NCBI RefSeq assembly: GCF_019753045.1
Contig: NZ_JAIELN010000006.1
Coordinates: 186,001 to 250,000, forward strand
DNA from: Hyphomicrobium sp.
GTDB taxonomy: Bacteria > Pseudomonadota > Alphaproteobacteria > Rhizobiales > Hyphomicrobiaceae
Length of the DNA stretch: 64,000 bases
Direction of reading: 5' to 3'
The notes beneath the pieces were generated by a model. That model had not been told where the DNA came from. It saw only the letters and a program-made list of their open reading frames with translations, and ran no database searches. A program made the translations under genes and the position numbers. Below are positions 27,578 through 36,521 of the stretch, in pieces (the first letter of the stretch is position 1; each line of letters begins with the position of its first letter).

Positions 27578-27630
27578 TATTTTCCAAATTCCTGTTGACT
27601 TCCATTTTATAGTGCCTATTTTGGAAAATA
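27578..27630. promoter_or_regulatory. Operator/promoter region between tetR and emrA
   Basis: TATTTTCCAAA (27578-27588) and TTTGGAAAATA (27620-27630) are perfect inverted copies. The second is part of a palindrome TATTTT-GG-AAAATA (27617-27630). A -35-like TTGACT (27595-27600) precedes TATTTT at 27617 with a 16-base spacer, so a repressor at 27617-27630 would cover the -10 of the emrA promoter. The AT-rich sites stand out in this GC-rich DNA. Their use by the adjacent TetR protein is inferred. Confidence 0.6.
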
Positions 27631-27688
27631 TCAAGTTTCCTAATGGTCGCGATGCCGGCCAAACTGCAGCGTGTTGAGGAGCAGCCCA

Positions 27689-28915
27689 ATGGGCCATCAT
27701 TCCAATGCCATGATCGCGGACAGGCCGGTCACCGACGCCGAGACAGTCTTGTTTGTCCCGTCGACCGGGCAGCACCAGCCGGCAGATCTGAAGACGCCGG
27801 CTCCCGGTGCAAAGCCAGTTGAGCTGCAGCAAGCTGTCGCGTCCGCGTCTCCGAAAAGGTCGCGCTGGGGGCTTCTGGCCGGTGCGAGCCTCGTGGTGCT
27901 CGGAGCTGCCGCATATCTCGGCTGGGAATACTGGTCGGTCTGGCGTTTCCAGGTATCGACGGACGACGCTTACGTTCAGGCCGACAACACGACCATTGCA
28001 CCGAAGGTGTCCGGCTATCTGTCGGACGTCCTCGTCGCGGACAATGAGGTCGTGAAGGCCGGACAGGTGCTGGCGCGGATCGACGACCGCGACTTCAGGG
28101 TCGCTCTCGATCAGGCGAAGGCCGACGTTCTCGGCGCCAAGGCGGCCGTCGCCAATAAGCAGGCGTCGCTCGACGCTCAACAGTCGATCATCGAAAGCGC
28201 AAAGGCGACGATCGAAGTCGATCGCGCCAATGAGACATTCGCCGAGCAGGACAATCAGCGTTACACGCACCTAGCCACCACCGGCTACGGAAGCGTCCAG
28301 AACGCGCAGCAAGCTACGTCTCGAATTGCGGCTGCTCGCGCATCGATTGCGCGGGATACGGCTGCCCTCGCGAATGCAAGCAAGCAGACCGATATTCTGA
28401 AAGCGGAACTTGCGCAGGCGCAGGCAACGCTGGCGCGCGACGAAGCCCTGCAGCGACAGGCCGAGTTGAATCTCTCCTACACGAACATTCTGTCGCCCGT
28501 CGATGGCACGGTCGGAAACCGCACGTTGCGCGTCGGTCAGTACGTTCAGGCAGGAACGCAGTTGATGGCGGTTGTGCCGACCGCTTCCGCGTACATCGTG
28601 GCCAACTTCAAAGAAACGCAGCTCGCGGATGTTCGTCCCGGCCAGGCAGTAAACGTCGAAGTGGACATGTTCCCGGGCGTCGAGATACCGGCGCGCGTCG
28701 ATAGTCTTGCGCCTGCGAGCGGTCAGCAGTTTGCGCTTTTGCCCCCGGACAACGCGACGGGCAACTTCACCAAGATCGTCCAACGCATTCCGGTGAAGAT
28801 CACGCTCGATCCGGGCAACCCACTCGCTGGAGAGCTTCGTCCGGGAATGTCGGTCTACCCGACGATCGAAACCAAGCAGCAGAGCAAATCAGGCACTTCT
28901 CTCGCAGCCAAGTGA
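27689..28915 (+). CDS. emrA: EmrA-type HlyD-family efflux adaptor
   Basis: Start is the ATG at 27689, behind GAGGAG; TTG at 27671 is less likely. The 408-residue protein has one membrane helix near residues 55-75 (GASLVVLGAAAYLGWEYW). It then shows the HlyD biotinyl/lipoyl motif VSTDDAYVQADNTTIAPKVS, a coiled-coil hairpin (about 135-245) and a barrel section with VGNRTLRVGQYVQAG. It is followed 39 bases later by the EmrB-type pump gene. The pair exports drugs or hydrophobic acids with an outer-membrane channel encoded elsewhere. It is divergent to tetR and probably repressed by it. Confidence 0.92.
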   Translation: MGHHSNAMIADRPVTDAETVLFVPSTGQHQPADLKTPAPGAKPVELQQAVASASPKRSRWGLLAGASLVVLGAAAYLGWEYWSVWRFQVSTDDAYVQADNTTIAPKVSGYLSDVLVADNEVVKAGQVLARIDDRDFRVALDQAKADVLGAKAAVANKQASLDAQQSIIESAKATIEVDRANETFAEQDNQRYTHLATTGYGSVQNAQQATSRIAAARASIARDTAALANASKQTDILKAELAQAQATLARDEALQRQAELNLSYTNILSPVDGTVGNRTLRVGQYVQAGTQLMAVVPTASAYIVANFKETQLADVRPGQAVNVEVDMFPGVEIPARVDSLAPASGQQFALLPPDNATGNFTKIVQRIPVKITLDPGNPLAGELRPGMSVYPTIETKQQSKSGTSLAAK

Positions 28916-28954
28916 TGGCAAGGGCTGAGCCCCCCTGAGTTGGAGTAAGCAGCG

Positions 28955-30571
28955 ATGGCAAGTGCGGATCAAACAGCGATACCGGCCGCCGAGTTTCCGA
29001 AGGCGGCCGGCGCCGGCTCGGTCGAAAAAGCAAGCCTGACGACTTGGATCGCAGTTATCGCCGGGATGATCGGCGCTTTCATGTCGATCCTGAACATCCA
29101 GATCACCAACGCGTCTCTTCTCGATATCGAGGGTGGGATTGGAACGGGCGCCGACAACGGCGCGTGGATCTCGACGTCGTACCTGATCGGCGAAATCGTG
29201 GTGATCCCGCTGACGGGCTATTTCAGCCGCGTCTTCGGGTTTCGCCGGTACATGATCGTCAGCACGTTCTTTTTCGCCGTCTTCTCGATGGCGTGTGCGT
29301 TCGCGCATGATCTCGGCACGATGATCGCGATGCGCGGGCTTCAGGGCTTCGCCGGAGGTGTGCTGATCCCGATGGCTTTCACGATGGTCGTGACGAAGCT
29401 GCCGAAGTCTCAGCAACCCGTCGGGCTGGCGCTGTTCGCGATTGCCGTCACGTTTGCTCCGGCCATCGGCCCGACGATCGGCGGGTATCTGACAGAGAAC
29501 TACGGCTGGCAGAAAATCTTTTTCATCAATGCCATTCCGAGCGCGATCATGATCGTTGCGCTGTGGTTCACGCTCGAAAAGGACAAGCTGCAGCTTGGTC
29601 TTCTGAAGGAAGGCGATTGGGCCGGCATCTTTACGATGGCGATCGGTCTTTCCGCTCTTCAGACGCTGCTCGAAGAGGGAAACAAGGACGACTGGTTCGG
29701 TTCGCCATTCATCGTGAAGCTTGCGGTTATCGCATTAGTGTTTCTGGTCGCGTTCGTGTGGATCGAGCTCAAGGTCGAAAAGCCGCTCGTGGATCTCAGG
29801 CTGCTGAAGGACAGAAATTTTGGCATCGGCACCGTTGCAAACATGCTCGTCGGCTTCGCGCTGTTCGGCACGGTTTATGTTCTGCCTCAGTATCTCGGGC
29901 AGGTGCAGGGTTATAACGCCGAGCAGATCGGGAACGTGCTCGCGTGGACCGGTTTGCCGCAGCTTCTCATCATCCCCTTCGTGCCGCGGCTGATGAAGAT
30001 TTTCGACGTTCGCTACATCGGCGTGGCGGGTATCGCGCTTTTTGCGCTGAGCTGCTTCATGAACGTGAATATGTCGCTCGATTATTCCGGCGACCAGTTC
30101 TTCATACCGAACATCGTGCGGGCGGTCGGGCAGGCTCTCATCCTGACGCCGCTGACTGCCATAGCGACCTCGGGCATCGCGCCGAAGGATGCAGCCAACG
30201 CTTCGGGTCTTTTCAACATGCTCCGGAATTTGGCAGGTGCCGTCGGTACCGCTGCGCTCGAAACCATCATCACGAAGCGCGAGCAGTTTCACTCGAACAT
30301 CATCGGTCAATCCGTGAATGTTTATCGTGACGAGGTACGTCAGCGGATCGACGAGATGACGAATTATTTCTTGGCGCACGGTGTTTCAGATGCCGCCGCC
30401 GCACGACACCAGGCGATTGTCGCGCTTGGCAAGACCGTCAAGCGCCAGGCACTCGTCACGGGATTCAGCGATACCTTCGCGGTCATCGCCATCATGCTGG
30501 CGATTGCTGCGGTGGCGCTCCTCTTCGCGCGAAAGGCGCCACTCAGCGGCGGCGCCTCAGCGGCACATTGA
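28955..30571 (+). CDS. emrB: EmrB-type DHA2-family MFS efflux pump
   Basis: The 538-residue protein has about 14 membrane helices, as in DHA2 drug:proton antiporters. It shows motif C-like sequence (FAPAIGPTIGGYLTENYGWQ) and LTGYFSRVFGFRRYM, motif A-like. GGAG precedes the ATG at 28955. The gene follows emrA in one operon. A DHA2 pump with its adaptor gives extrusion past the outer membrane. Substrates cannot be told from sequence. Confidence 0.93.
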   Translation: MASADQTAIPAAEFPKAAGAGSVEKASLTTWIAVIAGMIGAFMSILNIQITNASLLDIEGGIGTGADNGAWISTSYLIGEIVVIPLTGYFSRVFGFRRYMIVSTFFFAVFSMACAFAHDLGTMIAMRGLQGFAGGVLIPMAFTMVVTKLPKSQQPVGLALFAIAVTFAPAIGPTIGGYLTENYGWQKIFFINAIPSAIMIVALWFTLEKDKLQLGLLKEGDWAGIFTMAIGLSALQTLLEEGNKDDWFGSPFIVKLAVIALVFLVAFVWIELKVEKPLVDLRLLKDRNFGIGTVANMLVGFALFGTVYVLPQYLGQVQGYNAEQIGNVLAWTGLPQLLIIPFVPRLMKIFDVRYIGVAGIALFALSCFMNVNMSLDYSGDQFFIPNIVRAVGQALILTPLTAIATSGIAPKDAANASGLFNMLRNLAGAVGTAALETIITKREQFHSNIIGQSVNVYRDEVRQRIDEMTNYFLAHGVSDAAAARHQAIVALGKTVKRQALVTGFSDTFAVIAIMLAIAAVALLFARKAPLSGGASAAH

Positions 30572-30618
30572 TTTTGCTACGAGCGAACGCAGTCAGGGCG
30601 AGGCGAAATAATTTGCCG

Positions 30619-32082
30619 CTACTCGTCGGCGAGAGACAGAGGACGCGCAACTTGTTCGAGCGGCTTGCGTTCGGCCGCGACTGCTTTGAATGCAGCGATG
30701 CCAGCAGCCAACAGCATCAATCCCGCGCCGATGAGATAGCCGAAGAACACGCTATTGCGTGATCCGGTATCGATAAGGTGGCCGAGGAAAGCGGGGCCGA
30801 TGACGCCGCCGACGCCGGTTCCGACCGCATAGAAAAGCGAAATGGCGAGCGCGCGAACCTCGAGCGGGAACGATTCGCTGACCGTGAGGTAGGCTGCGCT
30901 CGATGCAGCTGAACCGAAGAAGAATACGATCACCCAGGCGAACGTCAGCATCGATTCTGAAACGAGATCGGCCGCAAACAAATATCCGGTGAGAGCCAAC
31001 AGCACACCGGCGACGCCATACGTCGTAATGAGCATCGGCCGGCGCCCCCAAATATCGAAGAGCCGGCCGAGGAGCAGCGGTCCGAGGAAGTTGCCGACTG
31101 CAAAGGGGAGAAGATACCAACCAATTTTGTCGGTCGCGACGCCGTAGAATGACGAAAGAACGAGCGCGTAGGTGAAGAAGATCGCGTTGTAGAAATAGGC
31201 TTGCGCGGTCATCAGGGAAAATCCCACGATCGCGCGGTCGAGGTGCGTTTTGAGTATCGACCTCGCGACCTCCATGAGCGGCGTATGACTGCGCGTTTTG
31301 AGGCGCGTTGTTTTGAGGCCAGTGTTGTCGAGAGCGTGGTTGTCGTTTTCGAATCTCGCTTCTATTCCCTCGACGATCTTGTCTGCCTTCTTCGGAAGTC
31401 CATGCGTGATGAGCCACCGAGGGCTCTCCGGAATCCATAGGCGCAACAGGAAGATGAAGGCGCTCAATCCGCCGCCGATCAGGAAGGTCAATCGCCAGCC
31501 GGTGTCTGCCGGTAGGAGCGCGGTATCGAGCAGGACGACAGAGCCCAGAGCGCCGAGGGCTGCGCCAAGCCAGAAGCTGCCGTTGATGCTGAGATCGGTC
31601 CAGCCTCGATAGCGCGCGGGGACAAGTTCCTGGATCGTCGAATTGACGGCCGTGTATTCGCCGCCGATGCCGGCGCCGGTTAGAAACCGGAATAGCGAAA
31701 AGCTCATGAGGTTCCACGAGAAAGCCGTCGCGATCGTTGCGAACATGTACGTCGTCAGTGTGATGAAGAAGAGCTTCTTGCGCCCAAGCCTGTCCGTGAG
31801 CCAGCCGAAGAACAATCCGCCGAGCACGGCGCCAGCGAGATAAGCGCTATTCGTTATGCCGACATCGGTGTTGGTGAACTGGAGTGCGGGGCTGCTCTTC
31901 AAGGCTCCGGCTATGGAGCTGACGAGGGTGACCTCCAGTCCATCGAGAATCCAGGTTATGCCGAGCGCCGCGATGACGAGGACGTGAAAGCGCCCGAACG
32001 GCAAGCGATCGAGGCGTGAGGGTATCGTCGTTTCGACGACAGTCCCGCCTTCCACCTTCTCGCTTGCAACCGGCTTTTGCAT
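30619..32082 (-). CDS. MFS carrier of the metabolite/sugar-porter type
   Basis: Predicted to have 12 membrane helices, the protein shows the MFS motif GWLTDRLGRKKLFF between helices 2 and 3 and a related GRLFDIWGRRPMLI in the second half. RFLTGAGIGGEYTAVNSTIQ and the phrase PESPRWLITHGL match porters of sugars, organic or aromatic acids. The start is uncertain. The ATG at 32082 (MQKPVASEKVEGG) is used; a TTG at 32139 would add 19 residues. It lies downstream of the aldo/keto reductase gene on the same strand, separated by a hairpin. Confidence 0.85.
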   Translation of the reverse strand: MQKPVASEKVEGGTVVETTIPSRLDRLPFGRFHVLVIAALGITWILDGLEVTLVSSIAGALKSSPALQFTNTDVGITNSAYLAGAVLGGLFFGWLTDRLGRKKLFFITLTTYMFATIATAFSWNLMSFSLFRFLTGAGIGGEYTAVNSTIQELVPARYRGWTDLSINGSFWLGAALGALGSVVLLDTALLPADTGWRLTFLIGGGLSAFIFLLRLWIPESPRWLITHGLPKKADKIVEGIEARFENDNHALDNTGLKTTRLKTRSHTPLMEVARSILKTHLDRAIVGFSLMTAQAYFYNAIFFTYALVLSSFYGVATDKIGWYLLPFAVGNFLGPLLLGRLFDIWGRRPMLITTYGVAGVLLALTGYLFAADLVSESMLTFAWVIVFFFGSAASSAAYLTVSESFPLEVRALAISLFYAVGTGVGGVIGPAFLGHLIDTGSRNSVFFGYLIGAGLMLLAAGIAAFKAVAAERKPLEQVARPLSLADE

Positions 32083-32090
32083 GAAATCGC

Positions 32091-32127
32091 AGGGCTCGCT
32101 CGCTTCGGAGGGAAACGCGCGAGCCCT
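32091..32127 (-). terminator. Hairpin between aldo/keto reductase and MFS genes
   Basis: AGGGCTCGC (32091-32099) pairs perfectly with GCGAGCCCT (32119-32127) around a 19-base loop. It lies 27 bases past the aldo/keto reductase stop and before the MFS start. It has no T-run. It may lower read-through or stabilise the upstream mRNA. Confidence 0.4.
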
Positions 32128-32153
32128 GTTGCGGTTCAAATCGGGTTGAAGGT

Positions 32154-33149
32154 TTAGACGAAAGCTTCCGAAGGCCCGTGAGGCTCATACGGCTCTTCGA
32201 GATAGGTGATTTCATCGGGCGATAGCTTGACCGATACGGCTTTTACCGCGTCCTCGAGCTGATGGGGCTTGGTCGCGCCGATAATGGGAGACGTCACCAC
32301 AGGTTTCGTCAGCATCCAGGCGAGTGCGACTTGAGCCGCTGAGATGTCGCGCTTTTTTGCGACGTCGAGCACGCGATCGACGACAGGCTTGTCGATCTTC
32401 TTCGTCTTTTCGTAGAGCCGTTTCGCGAACGGATCGGCCTTGGCGCGCTCTGTCTGTGGTTCATCTTGCCAGGGGCGAGCAAGGCGTCCGCGTGCCAACG
32501 GCGACCAGGGCGTGACGCCGATACCCTCGGAAAGGCAGAGGGGCAGCATATCGCGTTCTTCCTCGCGATAGAGAAGGTTGTAATAGTTTTGCATCGAGAT
32601 GAACTGCGCCCAGCCGTGGGCGCGTTGCAGACCGATGGCTTTCATGAACTGCCACGAGTGCATCGAGGACGCGCCAAGATAGAGCGCTTTGCCGGAGCGC
32701 ACGACCTCGTCCAGTGCTTCGAGAGTTTCCTCCAGCGGCGTTTCATAATCGTAGCGATGGATGATGTAGAGGTCGACGTAGTCGGTGCCGAGACGCGTCA
32801 GGCTATCGTCGATCTCGGAAAGGATCGCCTTGCGCGAGAGGCCCTTGCCGTTCGGCCCAGGCCGCATAGGGGAAAAGACTTTCGTGGCGATGACTACGTC
32901 CTCGCGCCTAGCGAAATCGCGGAGAGCGCGGCCGAGCACGCGCTCGCTCTCGCCGTGCGAATAGACGTTCGCAGTATCGAAGAAATTTATACCGTGATCC
33001 AAGGCTGATTTGATGTAGGGGCGGCTGTCCTCCTCACTCAAGGTCCAGGTCCATTTCATGACGCCCGCATCGGATTGCCCATAGCTCATGCAGCCCAGAC
33101 AGATGCGGGACACCTCGAGACCAGTGTGACCGAGCTTGACGTATTCCAT
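32154..33149 (-). CDS. Aldo/keto reductase
   Basis: The start MEYVKLGHTGLEVSRICLGC at 33149 follows a GAGG site, and the open frame upstream of it is not family-like. The 331-residue TIM-barrel protein shows the AKR motifs: FFDTANVYSHGESERVLGRA (Asp and Tyr), DLYIIHRYDYETPLEETLEA (the His), and a late NADPH-binding segment (SPIIGATKPHQLEDAV). It resembles the YajO/Tas-like AKR group. It reduces carbonyl compounds with NADPH in the cytosol. The true substrate is unknown. Confidence 0.92.
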   Translation of the reverse strand: MEYVKLGHTGLEVSRICLGCMSYGQSDAGVMKWTWTLSEEDSRPYIKSALDHGINFFDTANVYSHGESERVLGRALRDFARREDVVIATKVFSPMRPGPNGKGLSRKAILSEIDDSLTRLGTDYVDLYIIHRYDYETPLEETLEALDEVVRSGKALYLGASSMHSWQFMKAIGLQRAHGWAQFISMQNYYNLLYREEERDMLPLCLSEGIGVTPWSPLARGRLARPWQDEPQTERAKADPFAKRLYEKTKKIDKPVVDRVLDVAKKRDISAAQVALAWMLTKPVVTSPIIGATKPHQLEDAVKAVSVKLSPDEITYLEEPYEPHGPSEAFV

Positions 33150-33290
33150 GGATACCTCGCGGAAGTGAACGCATCGGGAAGCGTGCGGATTGGAGAATCC
33201 GTCATTTGGAAAAAAATCCGGCCCGCGCAAACTGCAGGCACCGACAATCAAAACAGCAATGATGAAGACAGCAATAAAGCAGGCGGCTCG

Positions 33291-33569
33291 TCAACGCTTG
33301 TCGATAGCCTGCTGCGGTCGGATTTTTTTGCCGCCGTCGAGCCACAGCGCTAAAGCGGTGGCTAATGTTACGCCTGCCACGGCTCCGGTGTGGCTCGCGA
33401 CGACTTCGCCGGCCGCCCATGACAAGCCGATAATGGCAAGCAACGGGAGAAGGACATTGGCTCTGGATTTGGAAAGCGAAGAGGTAATGACCAAAGCGCC
33501 GAGAACAGCGCCAATGGCACCGAAATAATAATAACAAATGCCGCCGATGAAGACGATGACGAGAGTCAC
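33291..33569 (-). CDS. Small membrane protein (92 aa)
   Basis: Three hydrophobic segments (TLVIVFIGGICYYYFGAIGA near the start, then LLPLLAIIGLSWAAGEVVAS and GAVAGVTLATALALWL) point to a membrane protein. It starts at GTG 33569 with AAGGGA upstream. The C-terminus is basic (GGKKIRPQQAIDKR). No family was recognised. It lies 141 bases upstream of the aldo/keto reductase start on the same strand. Confidence 0.5.
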   Translation of the reverse strand: MTLVIVFIGGICYYYFGAIGAVLGALVITSSLSKSRANVLLPLLAIIGLSWAAGEVVASHTGAVAGVTLATALALWLDGGKKIRPQQAIDKR

Positions 33570-33884
33570 GCCGGCCGTCCCTTGGGAACCCGAATCGAGT
33601 GAATGCCTTCCAGATTCTACATCAGGGCTATAAGAAGCCTTGACGACAATTTAGACAAAATGCGTCGTTTATGCCGATCAATTCGGCAGATTAGCTCCAA
33701 GGGCGGAAAACTCCGTGAAACACCGAGACTGGCGGCGCTCTCAATTCCCGCGCTGTCGCGTGGTCGATGCGTTCGCGTTCAGCGCTCGTTCGGATTTCGG
33801 ATCAAGACGACAATTGCACGACAGCCATCTACTTTGGGCATCTTGTCTGGATGTGCCGACATAGCCACGTAGCGGGAAAGCGAA
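33570..33884. other. Divergent intergenic stretch, nothing recognised
   Basis: The 315 bases contain short frames without ribosome sites or protein-like character. It is richer in A and T near 33625-33665 and may hold promoters for the two small membrane-protein genes on either side. No operator or hairpin could be assigned. Confidence 0.3.
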
Positions 33885-34121
33885 ATGGAGGCATCCGTGT
33901 CTGACGACGCAACGCCCGTCATTATTTTCGTCGCAAGCCTGTACGCTTTCGGGGCCGCAATTCTTTACGCGCTGGCGCGTGCTTGGGAGCAGGCGCTCTC
34001 GACGCGGCCGAGCAGCGACAACGCAGAGCGATACCAGAGCGAGCGTTTTCCGGCGGATGGGCCCGGCGAGCAGATCAATAGTCTATCGCGCAGCGCTAGC
34101 CGCGACGACGTCAATCATTGA
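33885..34121 (+). CDS. Small single-helix membrane protein (78 aa)
   Basis: One helix (VIIFVASLYAFGAAILYALA, about 12-31) is followed by a polar C-terminal tail of about 45 residues (STRPSSDNAERYQSERFPAD). The start ATG has GGGAAAGCGAA upstream, a weak site. No family is recognised. Its composition is membrane-like, but there is no neighbouring gene that helps assign a role. Confidence 0.4.
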   Translation: MEASVSDDATPVIIFVASLYAFGAAILYALARAWEQALSTRPSSDNAERYQSERFPADGPGEQINSLSRSASRDDVNH

Positions 34122-34304
34122 AGGCTAGCATTGAAAGCTGGAACAAGTCTCGTGGGTTGCCTTGAGACTTTCGGTTCATCTCTTAGGTGCTGCGAGCCTT
34201 GAGCGGATATCGTTCGCGAAGTGGGCGGCCGTTAACTTCTCGCTGTTGGATTTCTGGTATCATACGTATACCTCATATCCTCCCCCCGGATTGAGGTCTT
34301 GAGC

Positions 34305-34348
34305 GTGGGCACTCGGCCACCCCCCACTTCCCCCCGCCGGGTGCCCAC
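34305..34348. repeat. Long hairpin with C/G-tract loop
   Basis: GTGGGCAC (34305-34312) pairs with GTGCCCAC (34341-34348), and CGG (34314-34316) with CCG (34337-34339). The loop is almost pure pyrimidine on the plus strand. On the minus strand it has two runs of six G, with a third run at 34286-34289 nearby. It lies just past the stop of the minus-strand gene at 34380. It lacks a T-run. Confidence 0.45.
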
Positions 34349-34379
34349 CACTCCATTCGAGTCGTCAGCGTGTTCGCGC

Positions 34380-34817
34380 CTACATTTCTGCGCGCAACGA
34401 TCGCATGATGATGCGGCCGGAGGAATCTTCCGATGCGGCCCGTCTCGGCAGCTCTTCAGGGATCGCGCGTCGGGGAAGCCGTCTCACCCAGCCCGCCACC
34501 CGCGGCCGCACCGCGACACCCATCGTTTTATCTTGCTTGTTGTTGTGCTCGGCCTCGTCGAGACCTTTGACTAGCTCGCCGAGCGCTATCGAGGGCGCTT
34601 TCGGCACGATCATGTCCCTCGCTTGCGATGGGGAGCCGATGGCCTTCTGCGAAGCTAGTACAACATTCACCCGCGTCGGCCGTTGTTCCGATGAGGGAGC
34701 GCGCGCCAACTTTGTGAGGGCTTCACGGGCAAGAGCTTCTCCGATCGTCACGACGGTCCAGGAGCTGGCCACGATCAAAGCAATATAAAACAGCGACGCA
34801 TAAAACCGATTTGACAT
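34380..34817 (-). CDS. Membrane-anchored or exported hypothetical protein (145 aa)
   Basis: The start MSNRFYASLFYIALIVASSW at 34817 gives one N-terminal hydrophobic helix (about 5-24) that could be an uncleaved signal anchor. The rest is polar with many Arg, Ala and Glu, probably partly disordered. A tail rich in Arg (VAGWVRRLPRRAIPEELPRR) follows. The ribosome site is weak. No family was recognised. Confidence 0.5.
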   Translation of the reverse strand: MSNRFYASLFYIALIVASSWTVVTIGEALAREALTKLARAPSSEQRPTRVNVVLASQKAIGSPSQARDMIVPKAPSIALGELVKGLDEAEHNNKQDKTMGVAVRPRVAGWVRRLPRRAIPEELPRRAASEDSSGRIIMRSLRAEM

Positions 34818-34962
34818 GGCACCAGCCGAAAACCTCTGGCTTCGTGCCCCCACACAGCAGCCTAGCAGAATACTCCCAGCGGCCAGCGGTGTTCCCAGGT
34901 TGTGCTAAAAATCGCCTTAGCGAAGTTCGCGCAGTTGTTCGCGTCGGCCGATGACGATGCGA

Positions 34963-35745
34963 TCAAACCCTGATAGCGGCGCGGATGGCGTCGAGGCCAT
35001 CGGTCAGAGCAGCGGGGCCCGGTTGCAGAATAAGCGGCGATTTGATCTCGTAGATCTTGTTTTCGACGACCGCCGGTATGTCTTGCCATCCGTCCCGTGC
35101 GCGTATTTTCTCCGCTCTCACCTTTTTGCCGCACCAGGACGCGAGAATGATCTCCGGCGACCGGTGCGCTACGTCCGCGGGGGACACGATGCGATCCTTG
35201 GCGGCTGGCTCGCTGCGCTTTTCCGGAAAGATATCGTCGCCACCTGCAATCTCGATCAGCTCGGACACCCAGCACAAGCCGGTTATCATCGGCTCGTCCC
35301 ATTCCTCGAAATAGACACGCGGACGGCGGGTTAGCGTCCGCGTTTCGCGCCGGACATTGTCGAGGCGTTCTTGGAACGAGCGGGCCAGTGCATCGGCTTT
35401 TTCGTTGCAGCCGATCAGCGCTCCGAGCGTCCGTATCATCGCGAAAATACCGGCGAGGTCACGTTGGTTGAACACATGAACGGCGAGACCGGCGCGTGCG
35501 AGATCCGCCGCGATCGACGCTTGAATATCGGAGAATGCGAGAACAAGATCAGGTTTCAGGGCTTCGATTTTTGGAATATCCGCCGAGGCAAAGGCTGACA
35601 CGCGCGGCTTCTCGCGCCGAACTTGCGGCGGGCGAACCGCGTATCCTGAGACGCCGACGATCCTGTGCTCTTCTCCGAGCAAATACAGTGTTTCGACCGT
35701 TTCTTCGGTGAGGCAGACAAGCCGGCGGGCGGGAAAGTGGCGCAT
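34963..35745 (-). CDS. BtuF-like periplasmic-binding-type protein without signal peptide
   Basis: The 260-residue protein has two alpha/beta lobes joined by a helix, as in BtuF/FhuD. It shows RLVCLTEETVETLYLLGEEH near the start, IEALKPDLVLAFSDIQASIA, and later SPEIILASWCGKK. There is no signal peptide: the chain starts at MRHFPARRLVCLTEETVE, already inside the fold. No transporter genes are next to it. Related signal-less proteins are often named cobalamin-binding. It may act in the cytosol, or a true upstream start may be missing. It stands divergent to the esterase gene at 35781, with only 35 bases between. Confidence 0.8.
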   Translation of the reverse strand: MRHFPARRLVCLTEETVETLYLLGEEHRIVGVSGYAVRPPQVRREKPRVSAFASADIPKIEALKPDLVLAFSDIQASIAADLARAGLAVHVFNQRDLAGIFAMIRTLGALIGCNEKADALARSFQERLDNVRRETRTLTRRPRVYFEEWDEPMITGLCWVSELIEIAGGDDIFPEKRSEPAAKDRIVSPADVAHRSPEIILASWCGKKVRAEKIRARDGWQDIPAVVENKIYEIKSPLILQPGPAALTDGLDAIRAAIRV

Positions 35746-35780
35746 GTGATTTACACCGAAAGCGGGCGACGCGGGGAGCG

Positions 35781-36521
35781 ATGAGTCATCATAGCGAGTC
35801 TAAGTCCGGCCGGGCGGCCAAATGGTGCTGCCTGTTTTTGCTTATGACATTCTGGCCTGTCGCTGCCACCTCTACGCGGGCCGCGGACACCGAACTGACC
35901 TATCTCTTTCACGAGCCGGCGATGCCGTCTGCCCGTCCGCCTCTGATCGTCTTGCTTCACGGAAGCGGCGCGGATGAAAACGATATGATCGGTCTCTGGC
36001 CGCAATTGCCGGAAGGCTTTGTCGTCGTATCGCCCCGCGCGCCATTTGGAGACCGGTCGAGCGGCTACCGGTGGTACCGTAAGGGAACATCAATCGAGGC
36101 AGACATCAGGCTGAGCTGCGATGGCATCGCCAAGCTTGTCGAAACAGCCGTAAACCGGTTCCACGCCGATCCTCACAGAGTTTTTCTGACGGGATTCAGT
36201 CAGGGCGCGGTGATGGTCTACCATGCCGTTCTCGGGGCGCCCGGCAAGTTTCGCGGCGCGGCTGTGCTCAGCGGCTCGCTTTACGCTTTCGATGCCCGCA
36301 AGCTTTTGCCGAAAACGGACTGGACGCACGAGTCGCTTTTCATAGGCCACGGAACGGCAGACGAGCGCATTCCATTCGCGAGCGCGAGGCACGCTCATGA
36401 AGCGCTCGACTGGCTCGGCGTTCCAAATGTGTTTCATTCCTACGAGCGCATGCACCACGAGATCGGGGATCGCGAAATGCAGGATCTCAATGCGTGGCTG
36501 GCTGGGCGCGGCGCGTCGTGA
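35781..36521 (+). CDS. Exported carboxylesterase/phospholipase-type alpha/beta hydrolase
   Basis: The 246-residue protein has a hydrophobic N-terminal segment (about 15-30) and a likely signal cleavage after TRA near residue 34. It shows LIVLLHGSGADENDMIGLWP (oxyanion region), the nucleophile elbow GFSQG (Ser near 140), Asp near 194 in GTADERIP, and His near 226 in MHHEI. This matches the YpfH/acyl-protein-thioesterase-like family (PF02230). It probably hydrolyses short esters in the periplasm. Its stop directly abuts the stop of the convergent GST gene. Confidence 0.88.
   Translation: MSHHSESKSGRAAKWCCLFLLMTFWPVAATSTRAADTELTYLFHEPAMPSARPPLIVLLHGSGADENDMIGLWPQLPEGFVVVSPRAPFGDRSSGYRWYRKGTSIEADIRLSCDGIAKLVETAVNRFHADPHRVFLTGFSQGAVMVYHAVLGAPGKFRGAAVLSGSLYAFDARKLLPKTDWTHESLFIGHGTADERIPFASARHAHEALDWLGVPNVFHSYERMHHEIGDREMQDLNAWLAGRGAS

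Noticed and set aside
27595-27613. TTGACT with TATAGT as a promoter
   Set aside because: The spacer would be only 7 bases; the later TATTTT at 16 bases fits better.
27575-28270. N-terminal extension of the TetR frame
   Set aside because: The added 232 codons cover the divergent adaptor gene and its promoter; the TetR fold starts at 27574.
32128-32150. tRNA T-loop-like sequence GGTTCAAATC
   Set aside because: No acceptor or anticodon stems can be formed around it.
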